48,565 nt of DNA from Corynebacterium sp. ACRPH (GTDB taxonomy: Bacteria; Actinomycetota; Actinomycetes; Mycobacteriales; Mycobacteriaceae): contig NZ_JAKRND010000017.1 of assembly GCF_022347285.1 (NCBI RefSeq), positions 1 through 48,565 on the forward strand, written 5' to 3'. The position numbers were made by a program, and so were the translations under genes. Positions 1 to 6,964 of the stretch are shown here, one piece after another. The notes under the pieces were generated by a model. That model was not told the origin of the DNA and did no database searches. It worked only from the letters and a program-made list of their open reading frames with translations. Position 1 is the stretch's first letter. Each line of letters starts with the position of its first letter.

Positions 1-65
1 GGATCGTTCTCGTACATCGCGACCGCGTCACGCTTGAACTGATCCGAATAAACCTTCCTAGGCAT
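1..65 (-). CDS. IS3-family transposase OrfA, N-terminal fragment
   Basis: Reading leftwards from the ATG at 65-63 gives MPRKVYSDQFKRDAVAMYEN, the typical N-terminus of the helix-turn-helix OrfA of IS3-family transposases (a K-Y/x-S-x-Q-F-K-R-D-A-V pattern). In this family OrfA binds the IS ends and is fused to the DDE catalytic OrfB by frameshifting. Only about 21 residues are present and the rest runs off the left edge. A purine-rich stretch, GGAGGT on the minus strand, overlaps the region just before the start. Whether the full element is intact cannot be judged. Confidence 0.7.
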   Translation of the reverse strand, partial: MPRKVYSDQFKRDAVAMYEND

Positions 66-138
66 GGAGGTAGATTACCTTTCCCCGACCCAACACGGCC
101 GGAATCAGAGGTGTCTACCAAACAGGGGTCAGGTCCGA
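1..138 (-). mobile_element. IS3-family insertion sequence, left end (partial)
   Basis: The window opens inside an insertion sequence read leftwards. Right of the transposase start lies a sequence whose minus-strand reading contains GGACCTGACCCC (about 125-138), which resembles terminal inverted repeats of IS3-type elements. The exact outer end and any target duplication cannot be fixed because the other end lies outside the window. The family call comes from the transposase N-terminus; the IS boundary is inferred. Confidence 0.55.
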
Positions 139-227
139 TTTAGGGTATATCCACCATGGTGTGAAGGGCTGAACTCCAGCGCTTTAAAGACTCAAAAGCA
201 GCAACAGGCATCGTTTACAGAATTCTG

Positions 228-254
228 ACCGCCTATTCCTCCCGGATAGGCGGT
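228..254. terminator. Perfect 9-bp hairpin
   Basis: ACCGCCTAT at 228-236 and ATAGGCGGT at 246-254 form a perfect 9-bp stem with a 9-nt loop. It is followed on the plus strand only by a mixed GTTTCTT stretch, so it is a weak candidate terminator. It sits between the IS end and the LOG remnant. Confidence 0.4.
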
Positions 255-314
255 AGGAAGTGTTTCTTATTAGCTAGCTTGCCTACTTTTTGTCATGGAT
301 TGTGAGTAGATAGC

Positions 315-391
315 CATCGGGGTCTGAAGTGTTCCAGATTTTCCCATCTACTCAAACGGAACAAAACCTGGGACACTTCACATCGGGGTCT
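315..391. repeat. 54-bp inverted-repeat element flanked by 11-bp direct repeats
   Basis: CATCGGGGTCT occurs at 315-325 and again at 381-391. Between them lies a short segment whose ends are inverted repeats: GAAGTGTTCCAG at 326-337 and CTGGGACACTTC at 368-379, with one mismatch in 12 and further similarity inwards (ATTTT versus GTTTT). This is the structure of a miniature or solo-end transposable element with its target-site duplication. The duplicated bases fall in the LOG-family reading frame, so the insertion broke that gene. The parent IS family is not identified. Confidence 0.6.
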
Positions 392-719
392 TTCACACCT
401 CGAGATTGTTGACACAATGCATCAGCGTAAGCAACGGATGAGTGACCTGGTCGATGCCTACGTGTGTTTGCCTGGCGGCGCTGGAACGTTAGACGAATTT
501 TTTGATGCGTGGACAGCTCAACAACTCGGGCTTCATAGCAAGCCCATTGCCCTTTTTGGTTCAAGTTTCTGGGCACCTACGGTATCGATGCTCAAGCATA
601 TGGCAGACGAGGGATTTATTCGTCAAGATGATGTCGACACGCTTATTGTCGCCGACACCGTTGATGAACTTCTCGTCGCGCTCAATTCTTGGGCTGCGCC
701 GTGCCCCAAGTGGAATTAG
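381..719 (+). pseudogene. LOG-family protein (TIGR00730 type), truncated remnant
   Basis: The frame encodes ...GLSHLEIVDTMHQRKQRMS... followed by LPGGAGTLDEFF, the PGGxGTxxE signature of the LOG (Lonely Guy) family. These are Rossmann-fold nucleoside 5'-monophosphate phosphoribohydrolases, often mis-named lysine decarboxylases. Only about 113 C-terminal residues remain of a usual ~180-190. The N-terminal Rossmann part is missing: upstream lies the 54-bp element, and left of that the sequence (about 275-315) reads like a degenerate, stop-containing continuation. A protein starting at the in-frame ATG 417 is possible but would lack half the fold. Loss of function is inferred from this truncation. 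Confidence 0.75.
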
Positions 720-785
720 TTTCTAAATTGTATTGCAGTAGGTACCGAGTAAAGCGATATTTGTTTGCATTTGCTGGACTGGAAG

Positions 786-1388
786 CTATACCGCGAACGG
801 GTCGTGGTCCGGGTCGCTGTTAACTTGAATCTCTAGGTCATGGGCGATCTTCTCCGCAAGTGGAGCGCCGAAGAAGTGGGAGACGAAGGCGACGGCCATA
901 TCTATACCCGCGGCCACACCGGACGACGTCCAACGATCTCGGTCGTGCACCCACCGGGAAGAGCTTTTCCAGTCGATGTCCTTGCCGAAAGACGTGGCCC
1001 AATCAAACGCAAGCTTATTGCTGGTGGCGGCGTATCCCTCCAGCAGACCAGCTGCAGCCAAAACCGCTGAACCCGTGCATACCGAGCAGACAAGTGAGGC
1101 GCAGCTCGCGACCCTATCGATGCGGGCCAGGAAATCTGCATCTTTGACGAGAGCTCGCGTTCCTTGGCCACCGGGGACCACAATGGTGTCGCAATCTAGG
1201 GAATCGAAGGCCGTATCGGGGAGAATCTTTACACCTTGGGAGCTGGCTACAGGTTCCCTATCCGCGGAGGCGAATTCCACCTGTAGGCCAGGCACCTTGG
1301 AGAAAATTTCGGCAGGCCCAAAGACATCCAGCAGCTCAAACCCGTCGAAAAGAATAAACGCTACGCGCTGTGGTCGTCCGTTATTCAT
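786..1388 (-). CDS. DJ-1/PfpI family protein
   Basis: About 200 residues with the flavodoxin-like GATase1/PfpI fold. It begins RVAFILFDGFELLDVFGPAEI, has VVPGGQGT in the middle, the nucleophile elbow VCSVCTGSAVL with the candidate catalytic Cys, and WTSSGVAAGIDMA near the end. This pattern is typical of the isonitrile-hydratase-like or AraC-partner PfpI subgroup, but there is no C-terminal AraC domain. The start ATG at 1388 overlaps the 3' end of the upstream reductase gene by 8 bp (ATGAATAA) and has GAGGG upstream, so the two are translationally coupled. Substrate unknown; a role in thiol, aldehyde or oxidative stress is inferred only from the reductase neighbour. Confidence 0.85.
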   Translation of the reverse strand: MNNGRPQRVAFILFDGFELLDVFGPAEIFSKVPGLQVEFASADREPVASSQGVKILPDTAFDSLDCDTIVVPGGQGTRALVKDADFLARIDRVASCASLVCSVCTGSAVLAAAGLLEGYAATSNKLAFDWATSFGKDIDWKSSSRWVHDRDRWTSSGVAAGIDMAVAFVSHFFGAPLAEKIAHDLEIQVNSDPDHDPFAV

Positions 1389-2349
1389 GGGTCTGCCCTC
1401 GAACCTGCTGCATTTCTTCGTGCAGTAAGAACTGATCGATCGCGATCGCAGTGGCCACGCCGGTGCCCATCGCCTGAGAAACCTGGTCGGGGGAGCTGGT
1501 GACATTGCCGGCTGTCCACAGTCCGGCTTTGGAGGTCCGGCCACTGGGTTGCCTAACTACCCAGCCGTTTTCGGATTCACAACCAGCTGCTAGCAGCAGT
1601 TGATCATTGGGGTGGAATTCCGGGCCGGTGAAGCACGCTTCAAAGGCGCGGGTAGTAAAGGCAGAGTCGCCACTTTCGTTGGGATCGGCGATGCTCACCA
1701 GAACTCCCGCTTCTGACTCAGGGTCGGGTTGCACCTCGGTGACGTGGGCGTCCATAAGAGCAACACCGCGCTTCTCGAACAGTGCACGGTCGGCTTCGTC
1801 AAGGGAGAGCCCATTGGTGAAGAACGTGACGCGATCGGTCCACTTCCGCATCAAGTGCACCATATGCGTCGTAAACCTGGGGTTCTTTCCGCCGATGACG
1901 GCAAGGTCGCGCCCCCGGACCTCGTAGCCGTGGCAATAAGGGCAGTGGAAAACTCGCGATCCCCAAAGCTCGGCTAAGCCCGGTACGTCTGGCAGTTCGT
2001 CGGTGATGCCCGTCGCAATGAGTACCTGTCGGGCCGGAAACTGCTGTCCGTCGGCCGTAGTGGCCGTCCATGCGTTGTCTGTTTGCTCGAGGGAGGTGAC
2101 CTCACCCTGGGTCACTTCACCGCCGAAAGTCATGAATTCTTTGCGGCCTTGGTCCAGCAGCTCCATTGGGTTAGCCCCGTCACGGCCCAAAATGCCATGG
2201 GAATGGGCGCTGAAGCGGTTACGCGGTTTTCCGCTGTCGATGATTCCTACGGTCCGCTGAGCCCGGGCGAGGGTAACACCCGCCGCAGTGCCCGCAAACC
2301 CTCCGCCGATGATGAGTACGTCGAGTGGTTCAGTCGCATTGCATGCCAT
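1381..2349 (-). CDS. Thioredoxin-reductase-like FAD/NAD(P)-dependent oxidoreductase
   Basis: 322 residues. An N-terminal FAD-binding Rossmann motif (VLIIGGGFAGTAAG) is followed by the redox-active FHCPYCHGYE centre (CxxC) in the NAD(P) domain and a C-terminal WTAGNVTSSPDQVSQAMGTG segment that contacts FAD. Length and motif order match class II thioredoxin-reductase-like proteins. The CPYCHGYE form is typical of the TrxR-like branch rather than housekeeping TrxB (CATC), so its electron acceptor is not certain to be thioredoxin. The start at 2349 has AAGGGAG seven bases upstream. It is first gene of a two-gene operon with the PfpI protein. Confidence 0.9.
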   Translation of the reverse strand: MACNATEPLDVLIIGGGFAGTAAGVTLARAQRTVGIIDSGKPRNRFSAHSHGILGRDGANPMELLDQGRKEFMTFGGEVTQGEVTSLEQTDNAWTATTADGQQFPARQVLIATGITDELPDVPGLAELWGSRVFHCPYCHGYEVRGRDLAVIGGKNPRFTTHMVHLMRKWTDRVTFFTNGLSLDEADRALFEKRGVALMDAHVTEVQPDPESEAGVLVSIADPNESGDSAFTTRAFEACFTGPEFHPNDQLLLAAGCESENGWVVRQPSGRTSKAGLWTAGNVTSSPDQVSQAMGTGVATAIAIDQFLLHEEMQQVRGQTHE

Positions 2350-2433
2350 GATCTACTCCCTTCGAGGATCGTTACACTCGGCCACTGTACCTGCATGTTT
2401 GGTGCGATTCGCGCGACGGAAAGGTGGAGTATC

Positions 2434-2680
2434 GTGCAAACCTACTCTGAAAAGGCGATTCGGAAGAGCTTTATCAACTGCTCTAAGGGTGCCGCTGCGC
2501 GCATCAATATTCCGCCACACGTTCTGGGAGCGGATTTGGGGGAGCCAGGTGTTTGTCAGCTGGGCGGTCCCCAATGCGCCCCAGCGGGCATACCTCGTCG
2601 CGAAGTCCGCACAGGTTAACTACGGCAGCATCGGTACGTACATGTGCAGCGCCGAGGCGTATCTCACCAGTATTTATTGA
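2434..2680 (+). pseudogene. FBP-family (EF-G-binding, treble-clef) protein remnant, frameshifted
   Basis: From a GTG at 2434, with GGTGGAG upstream, the sequence encodes VQTYSEKAIRKSFINCSKG followed by AAARINIP, the start of FBP-type proteins (IRxSFxNxSKxxAxRxxLP). Near 2515 the similarity moves to another frame, which continues with WAVPNAPQRAYLVAKS, resembling the FBP W-x-x-P-x-APQRAYLV stretch. The frame then ends at 2680 without the expected C-terminal zinc-finger region. FBP-family proteins include FusB-type ribosome rescue factors that bind EF-G. This copy is broken by a frameshift and a 3' truncation. Identification is from motif memory on a short, decayed sequence. Confidence 0.6.
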
Positions 2681-2797
2681 AAACGTATTGACAACGTAGC
2701 AGGTGAGAGGGCAGTATAGAAAGCGTCGAAGCAACCTACTGGCCCGCCTAATCCTAGGGAAGTGGCTCCATGGTTGCCTGTAATAAAGGAGTTCATC

Positions 2798-3088
2798 ATG
2801 AGCTGCACTACCCACGCCGATCATGATCACAAGCACGGCCCGAACTGTGGTCACGTCGCCATCCCGCACGGCGACCACGTCGATTACGTCCACGATGGCC
2901 ACCTGCACCGCGAGCACGAGGGGCACTGGGACGAGTGCGAGACCACGGAGCATCAGGTCCACGAGGATCACGACCACGAGCATGGCCCGAACTGCGGCCA
3001 CGTCGCCGTTCCGCACGACGACCACGTGGACTACATTCACGACGGCCACCGTCACGCCAAGCACGGTGACCACTGGGACGATCACTAA
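2798..3088 (+). CDS. Small His-rich metal-binding protein with internal duplication
   Basis: 96 residues, with roughly a third His and many Asp/Glu. It is built of two tandem copies of a ~40-residue unit: HDHxHGPNCGHVAxPHxDHV followed by DYxHDGHxHxxHxxHWD. Each copy carries one Cys in the GPNCGHV motif. There is no signal peptide or membrane segment, so it is probably cytosolic. Similar actinobacterial proteins with one unit are often labelled zinc transporter permease without evidence. Storage or buffering of Zn or Ni is inferred from composition. The ATG at 2798 has AAAGGAG at 2785-2791; the longer in-frame start at 2762 lacks such a site. Confidence 0.85.
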   Translation: MSCTTHADHDHKHGPNCGHVAIPHGDHVDYVHDGHLHREHEGHWDECETTEHQVHEDHDHEHGPNCGHVAVPHDDHVDYIHDGHRHAKHGDHWDDH

Positions 3089-3106
3089 AGCTCGATCACT
3101 AAAGCT
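3079..3106. repeat. Perfect tandem 14-bp duplication across a stop codon
   Basis: CGATCACTAAAGCT is present twice head to tail (3079-3092 and 3093-3106). The first copy contains the last codons and the TAA of the His-rich gene, so the duplication leaves the protein unchanged and adds a second stop in the same sequence context. It is probably a replication-slippage product. Confidence 0.85.
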
Positions 3107-3180
3107 GCGGAGAGGGGTGACTACTCAATAGTCACTCCGGTAACATAGGCCACCTGAAACGCCAGTGAAAGGAGCGTTGG

Positions 3181-3762
3181 GTGACTTACCCGCAAGGAAA
3201 CGACGATCAGACCCGCATGTTCAACACGCAGGGCAATAGCGGTTATGGCGGCTACAATTCTGGCTACAACAATCAGCAGCAGTACCCGCAGGGCTATAAC
3301 TCTGGCTACAACCAGCCCCCGCGGGACCCGCGCGAAGGCCTGCTGGCCGGCCGTTACGACGGCAAGAAGGTTGCGATGAACCTCATAGTCCTCGCTGTTC
3401 TGGCCGCGGCTGTTACTTTCGCTGCGGTGTTCATCGTGGATCTCTTGGTGGGCTTTATCCCTGGTGAGGCTTCCGCGGGCGTAGGACCTGCCGTACTGAC
3501 TGGAGTGATTGCGGGCGTCATCGGCGTACTCGCCGGGCTCCTGTACATACCGGTTTCCGGTACGGGCAACGAGCACCTCTTTGGCATGGCCGTGATCGCG
3601 CTGGCATCAGTCGCCGCGATCGCATGGGTGCTCGCGGGCGGACTGCTAAGTGGCGACTGGGGGACGTTGGTCACGCTCACGGGCATTGTTTGCACCGCCG
3701 CAATCGCGTACGTGGTGCCTACCCGCATCGAATCGGCTGCGGTCTACGGCCCGCGCCGATAG
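3181..3762 (+). CDS. Tyr/Gly/Gln-rich membrane protein, unknown function
   Basis: 193 residues. The first ~60 are hydrophilic and low in complexity, with repeated GYNSGYN and QQQYPQGYN segments. Four predicted membrane helices follow (about residues 62-85, 98-120, 130-152 and 158-177), ending in a short basic tail. The start is a GTG at 3181 with AAAGGAG about seven bases upstream. I recognise no family motif. The layout of a disordered cytosolic N-terminus plus a small membrane domain resembles other corynebacterial envelope proteins of unknown role. A single-gene unit with GC-rich codon use like its neighbours. Confidence 0.8.
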   Translation: MTYPQGNDDQTRMFNTQGNSGYGGYNSGYNNQQQYPQGYNSGYNQPPRDPREGLLAGRYDGKKVAMNLIVLAVLAAAVTFAAVFIVDLLVGFIPGEASAGVGPAVLTGVIAGVIGVLAGLLYIPVSGTGNEHLFGMAVIALASVAAIAWVLAGGLLSGDWGTLVTLTGIVCTAAIAYVVPTRIESAAVYGPRR

Positions 3763-4032
3763 TTCAAAAAAAAAGGGGGCGGGGGATAAGAAGCCCCTTA
3801 AATTTCGTTATCAATCCGAGATTCTTTCGGGATTTAGTGCTTTTTCGGTTGACGCACCCCGGGGGAGAGTGCGTAAGTTTGCGTACTTAGTGGCAGCCGC
3901 CCGGCAAACACCCGGGGCGCGATACTTCGCGTAACTGCCAGCGTGCAGTCGCAAAGCGCGGCCGCGTAGACATCAAACAATCGATATGAGGCCAGCCACC
4001 CGGTCGGCTTCGCAGAAGGAGTTTTCGTCTAC

Positions 4033-4383
4033 ATGAATAAGTCCGTAAAGACCGCTTTCGCCCGCATCGGTATGGCCGCAGGCCTGGTTGCTGCTCCGGC
4101 AGCCGCCGCAGCTGTGGCAGCCCCGGCCGCACAGGCCGCACCAGTAAGCGCCTGGGATCAGGTTGCGCAATGCGAGTCCGGTGGCAACTGGAGCATCAAC
4201 ACGGGCAACGGCTACTACGGCGGGCTGCAGTTCAGTGCTCAGACCTGGTCTGGCTTCGGTGGCACGAAGTACGCCCCAACCGCTAACCAGGCCACGAAGG
4301 CGCAGCAGATTGAGATCGCCGAGAAGGTCCTGGCCAAGCAGGGTGCAGGCGCTTGGCCGAACTGCGGCAAGGTGCTCGGCTAA
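4033..4383 (+). CDS. rpf: Resuscitation-promoting factor (short secreted Rpf)
   Basis: 116 residues. An Ala-rich signal peptide ends at about AQA-AP (residue 36), followed directly by one Rpf transglycosylase domain: [32 protein letters not shown], and a terminal WPNCGKVL. Glu48 is the expected catalytic acid and Cys47-Cys111 the conserved disulfide. Rpfs cleave peptidoglycan and stimulate regrowth of dormant actinobacteria. There is no LysM, G5 or DUF348 extension, so it is the minimal Rpf form. GAAGGAG lies about 11 bases before the ATG. The 270-bp upstream region holds a T-rich stretch with TTGACGCACC, a variant of the dispersed motif, but no operator I can name. Confidence 0.93.
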   Translation: MNKSVKTAFARIGMAAGLVAAPAAAAAVAAPAAQAAPVSAWDQVAQCESGGNWSINTGNGYYGGLQFSAQTWSGFGGTKYAPTANQATKAQQIEIAEKVLAKQGAGAWPNCGKVLG

Positions 4384-4425
4384 TCGCTTGAGCTAGGTAC
4401 CGGACTAATTTAGTACCGGGCTAAC

Positions 4426-5193
4426 TTAAGCGTCCAGGTACTTTTCCGGAATATCTAGAGCCACCAGGTCCTCCCGGGACTTGGTGGATTTTTCTAGTGC
4501 TACCTTCACCACGTGGCGCATCTGATCCTCGGGATCGGGGATGCGGCGCTGTTCGGACATGAGCACGGTCAGGATCTCCGGCTGATCCTTGAAGCAGTGC
4601 CAGACCACGGCGTTTGCCAGCGATTCCAACACTAGGCCGCGCGGCTGCAGGGCCTGCTTCGGCCGGTCGGCGCGCTTGCCTCCACCGCGCGGGCGGACGT
4701 GCAGATCCTGCTGGCCGATGCCCACGATGGAGCCGTCCTTGTTGTAAATGATGGAGGTGTACGGCACGTTGCAGTAGCCGTCCTCTTCGACGGTTTCGGT
4801 GATCCAGTTGATCAGCTCGGGCGTGAGATCCACGTCCATGTATGCCCCACTGCGACCGGGCTTGAGGAATTGGAAGGTGCCGGTACGGGTCCAGGCTTCG
4901 TATTCAGTGCCAAGACGGCGGGCGATCAGGGTGCCGAACAGCACATCCGTCATGGCAAACAGCGTTCCGCCGAAGGCGGCGCCGTGCATGTTGGCGTTCC
5001 ACCAACGCAGGTTCAGCACGATGCGCGCGTGTGCCCAGTCTTCGGAAACGCGGGTCATCTTAATGCCGGAGCACAGCAGCGGTGGCCAGAGGTTCATCAT
5101 GCGCCGCATGCGGTTCGGCTTCTCGATCATCTTGTCTGCGAAGGCCGGTACTGCCTTCATTTGTGCGCGGTAAATCTTCTTCAGAGGTTTCAT
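4426..5193 (-). CDS. DUF4442 hotdog-fold thioesterase-like protein
   Basis: 255 residues. The first ~160 match the DUF4442/PaaI-like hotdog pattern: RMMNLWPPLLCSGIKMTRVS, LRWWNANMHGAAFGGTLFAM, then FLKPGRSGAYMDVDLTPE. The NxHGxxxGG region is where the catalytic helix of hotdog acyl-CoA thioesterases lies. The protein is about 90 residues longer than a single hotdog domain. The extra C-terminal, charged, helical part includes LESLANAVVWHCFKDQPEIL and has no motif I recognise. Acyl-CoA hydrolysis is a family-level inference. It converges on rpf, with a pair of GGTACCGG repeats in the short gap that may act as a shared terminator. Confidence 0.8.
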   Translation of the reverse strand: MKPLKKIYRAQMKAVPAFADKMIEKPNRMRRMMNLWPPLLCSGIKMTRVSEDWAHARIVLNLRWWNANMHGAAFGGTLFAMTDVLFGTLIARRLGTEYEAWTRTGTFQFLKPGRSGAYMDVDLTPELINWITETVEEDGYCNVPYTSIIYNKDGSIVGIGQQDLHVRPRGGGKRADRPKQALQPRGLVLESLANAVVWHCFKDQPEILTVLMSEQRRIPDPEDQMRHVVKVALEKSTKSREDLVALDIPEKYLDA

Positions 5194-5244
5194 GATGCGT
5201 TTATGCTACCGCGAGACCGCTAGCGGTAAGCAGGTATAAAAGTA

Positions 5245-5264
5245 TTCTCTTTTTGTTGACGCCC
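5245..5264 (+). repeat. Dispersed T-rich/TGACGCC motif
   Basis: TTCTCTTTTTGTTGACGCCC, one of the copies of the dispersed element described in the findings. It lies intergenic, about 90 bases before the HNH lipoprotein gene. Confidence 0.55.
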
Positions 5265-5352
5265 CTACGCCCGCGCCGCCCCGCACGCTTGTTCGAAACT
5301 TAAGGTGGATGCTCGCCGGGACTGTCCAGGGCGATTGCTAGCGTGTTGGACT

Positions 5353-6147
5353 ATGAGCAAGAGGGTAAGTGGGCGTGTATCCGCTCGTGCAGCGGCGCTG
5401 CTAGTGGGCGTGAGTTTGCTGCTCGGTGGGTGCGCCGAGGGTGCGGAGTTCCTAGAGGGCGGAGGTTCGGCGTCACAAAGCTCGGAAGCACCGGTAGAAC
5501 CGACCACAGAAACGGTGCCGGAGCAGCCAGAACAATCCGAGCCCCCAGAGCACCCCGAACCAGAGCCAGAGCAACCCGCAGCGCCGGAACGGTCGCTGCA
5601 CCAGCAAAACATGCTGGATCTGCTGGAGACGTTGGCGGTCAAGGGGCGCGCGCCGAAGACGGGCTACAGCCGCGACGAGTTCGGCCAGCGGTGGAAGGAT
5701 ATCGACCGCAACGGTTGCGACCAGCGCAATGACATCCTCGCGCGCGACCTCACCAACGTGGAGGCGCCGAAAGGTTGCAAGGTGCTCAGTGGTGATCTGC
5801 AGGATCCCTATACCGACCAGCGCATCCACTTTGTCCGTGGGCAGAACACCAGCCGGGCAGTGCAGATCGACCACGTGGTGGCGCTGGCCGATGCCTGGCA
5901 GAAGGGTGCGCAGCAGCTTTCCCCGGAGCGGCGCGAGCAGTTTGCCAACGATCCGATGAACCTGCTGGCTGTGGATGGGCCGGCGAACATGCAAAAGGGT
6001 GCGGGCGATGCCGCGACGTGGCTGCCGGCGAATAAGGGTTTCCGCTGCACTTATGTCTCCATTCAGGTGCGTGTGAAGGCGGAGTACCAGCTGTGGGTTA
6101 CGCAGGCGGAAAAGGCGGCGATTCAGCGCGAACTCGGCCGCTGCTAG
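5353..6147 (+). CDS. Secreted lipoprotein with HNH (DUF1524/GmrSD-type) nuclease domain
   Basis: 264 residues. The signal peptide ends in a lipobox, LLGGC, with lipidated Cys27. A Pro/Glu linker (about 45-80) is followed by a nuclease-like domain with QIDHVVALADAW (His174), PMNLLAVDGPANMQKG and TWLPANK, the H-N-N core of the DUF1524 HNH family found in secreted actinobacterial nucleases. Cys pairs near 122/142 and at 232/264 may form disulfides. A role in extracellular DNA use or competition is inferred. The ATG at 5353 has no Shine-Dalgarno but TAGCGT eight bases before it, so it is probably leaderless. A dispersed TGACGCC motif lies just upstream (5245-5264). Confidence 0.87.
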   Translation: MSKRVSGRVSARAAALLVGVSLLLGGCAEGAEFLEGGGSASQSSEAPVEPTTETVPEQPEQSEPPEHPEPEPEQPAAPERSLHQQNMLDLLETLAVKGRAPKTGYSRDEFGQRWKDIDRNGCDQRNDILARDLTNVEAPKGCKVLSGDLQDPYTDQRIHFVRGQNTSRAVQIDHVVALADAWQKGAQQLSPERREQFANDPMNLLAVDGPANMQKGAGDAATWLPANKGFRCTYVSIQVRVKAEYQLWVTQAEKAAIQRELGRC

Positions 6148-6180
6148 AAGCCCACTACGAGGGTGTGCGCAGTGGGCTTC
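6147..6180. terminator. Bidirectional 10-bp hairpin between convergent genes
   Basis: GAAGCCCACT (6147-6156) and AGTGGGCTTC (6171-6180) form a perfect 10-bp stem with a 14-nt loop. It starts at the last base of the HNH gene and includes the stop and the final eight codons of the convergent glycosylase gene. No U-tract follows on either strand. Confidence 0.6.
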
Positions 6181-6796
6181 CCAGCTGCCGGCCGCGAGGG
6201 CTGGAAACGCTGCGGTCGCCGGGCACCCAGAAGCGGAGTAAGGCATCCGCGTTCTTGGTGATCCCTATGCGTTTGCCACGGGTGATCTCTGGGATAGCTG
6301 TGCGTGGGGTCAGGGTAAACGGGGCAGCAGGGGATGAGGTATCGCCTGCGCCAGAAATCACTTGATCAACCGCCGAGCCATTAAGGTCCAGGTTCAAACC
6401 AAGTGCTGCGCCCAGGTTTCCCGGCCCACGCGCAAGCGCTTCATCCGCGGGCTTTGATCCGCGCCGGGCACGGGCAATATCGAGCCCCTCGATGAGTTTT
6501 CCTGCGCGCAGCAGTACTCCTCCAGCCTCGCCATCGGGGCTGCACACCAGGTTGCCGGCACGGTGGATGCCGTAACTGGCATACACGTAGAGGTGCTGGG
6601 GAGGGCCAAACATAACCTCGCAACGAGGGGTCGGGCCGTTGAAGGCATGGGAGGCTTCGTCTGCAGTCCCTAGGTAGGCCTCGACCTCGGTCAACTCGAT
6701 AGCCACTCCGCCGTGGCGCAAGACCGCGCCCAACAAAAGAGGGGCGACGACGTCGGCGGGTTGGGTGAAGTCGATTCTCTTTGCGCTTCGATCCAT
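6155..6796 (-). CDS. mpg: DNA-3-methyladenine glycosylase, AAG/MPG family
   Basis: 213 residues of the alkyladenine glycosylase fold: LLGAVLRHGG, IELTEVEAYLGTADEASHAF, VMFGPPQHLYVYASYGIH, NLVCSPDGEAGGVLLRAG, LARGPGNLGAALGL. The ExEAY segment holds the catalytic Glu and YGIH the base-pocket Tyr/His. It excises alkylated purines to start base excision repair. The usual YGMHWCxN reads YGIHRAGN here, a mild departure. The ATG at 6796 is the only good start. The gene ends inside the hairpin shared with the HNH gene. A second, unrelated alkylation glycosylase (tag) lies 14 kb away. Confidence 0.92.
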   Translation of the reverse strand: MDRSAKRIDFTQPADVVAPLLLGAVLRHGGVAIELTEVEAYLGTADEASHAFNGPTPRCEVMFGPPQHLYVYASYGIHRAGNLVCSPDGEAGGVLLRAGKLIEGLDIARARRGSKPADEALARGPGNLGAALGLNLDLNGSAVDQVISGAGDTSSPAAPFTLTPRTAIPEITRGKRIGITKNADALLRFWVPGDRSVSSPRGRQLGSPLRTPS

Positions 6797-6856
6797 GTAG
6801 CCATTGTGGTGCTATTGCCCTAAACCCGCCAAGGTTGGTCCATTGTTGCCGAAAAC

Positions 6857-6872
6857 TAGACTGCTTAGTCTA
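6857..6872. promoter_or_regulatory. McbR-type operator overlapping the metB promoter
   Basis: TAGACTGCTTAGTCTA is a perfect TAGAC-N6-GTCTA site, the established binding sequence of McbR, the TetR-type repressor of methionine and cysteine genes in corynebacteria (released by S-adenosylhomocysteine). The right half-site overlaps a TATAAT -10 hexamer at 6871-6876, so bound repressor would block the polymerase. The site lies about 90 bases before the metB start. Confidence 0.88.
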
Positions 6873-6964
6873 TAATCGTTGAAACGATACGCGCCGGATC
6901 GGTTCACCCGGCGCCGACAAGCGCGACTACGCGCGACCAAGCACTAGTTCGAAGAGGAGTTTCC

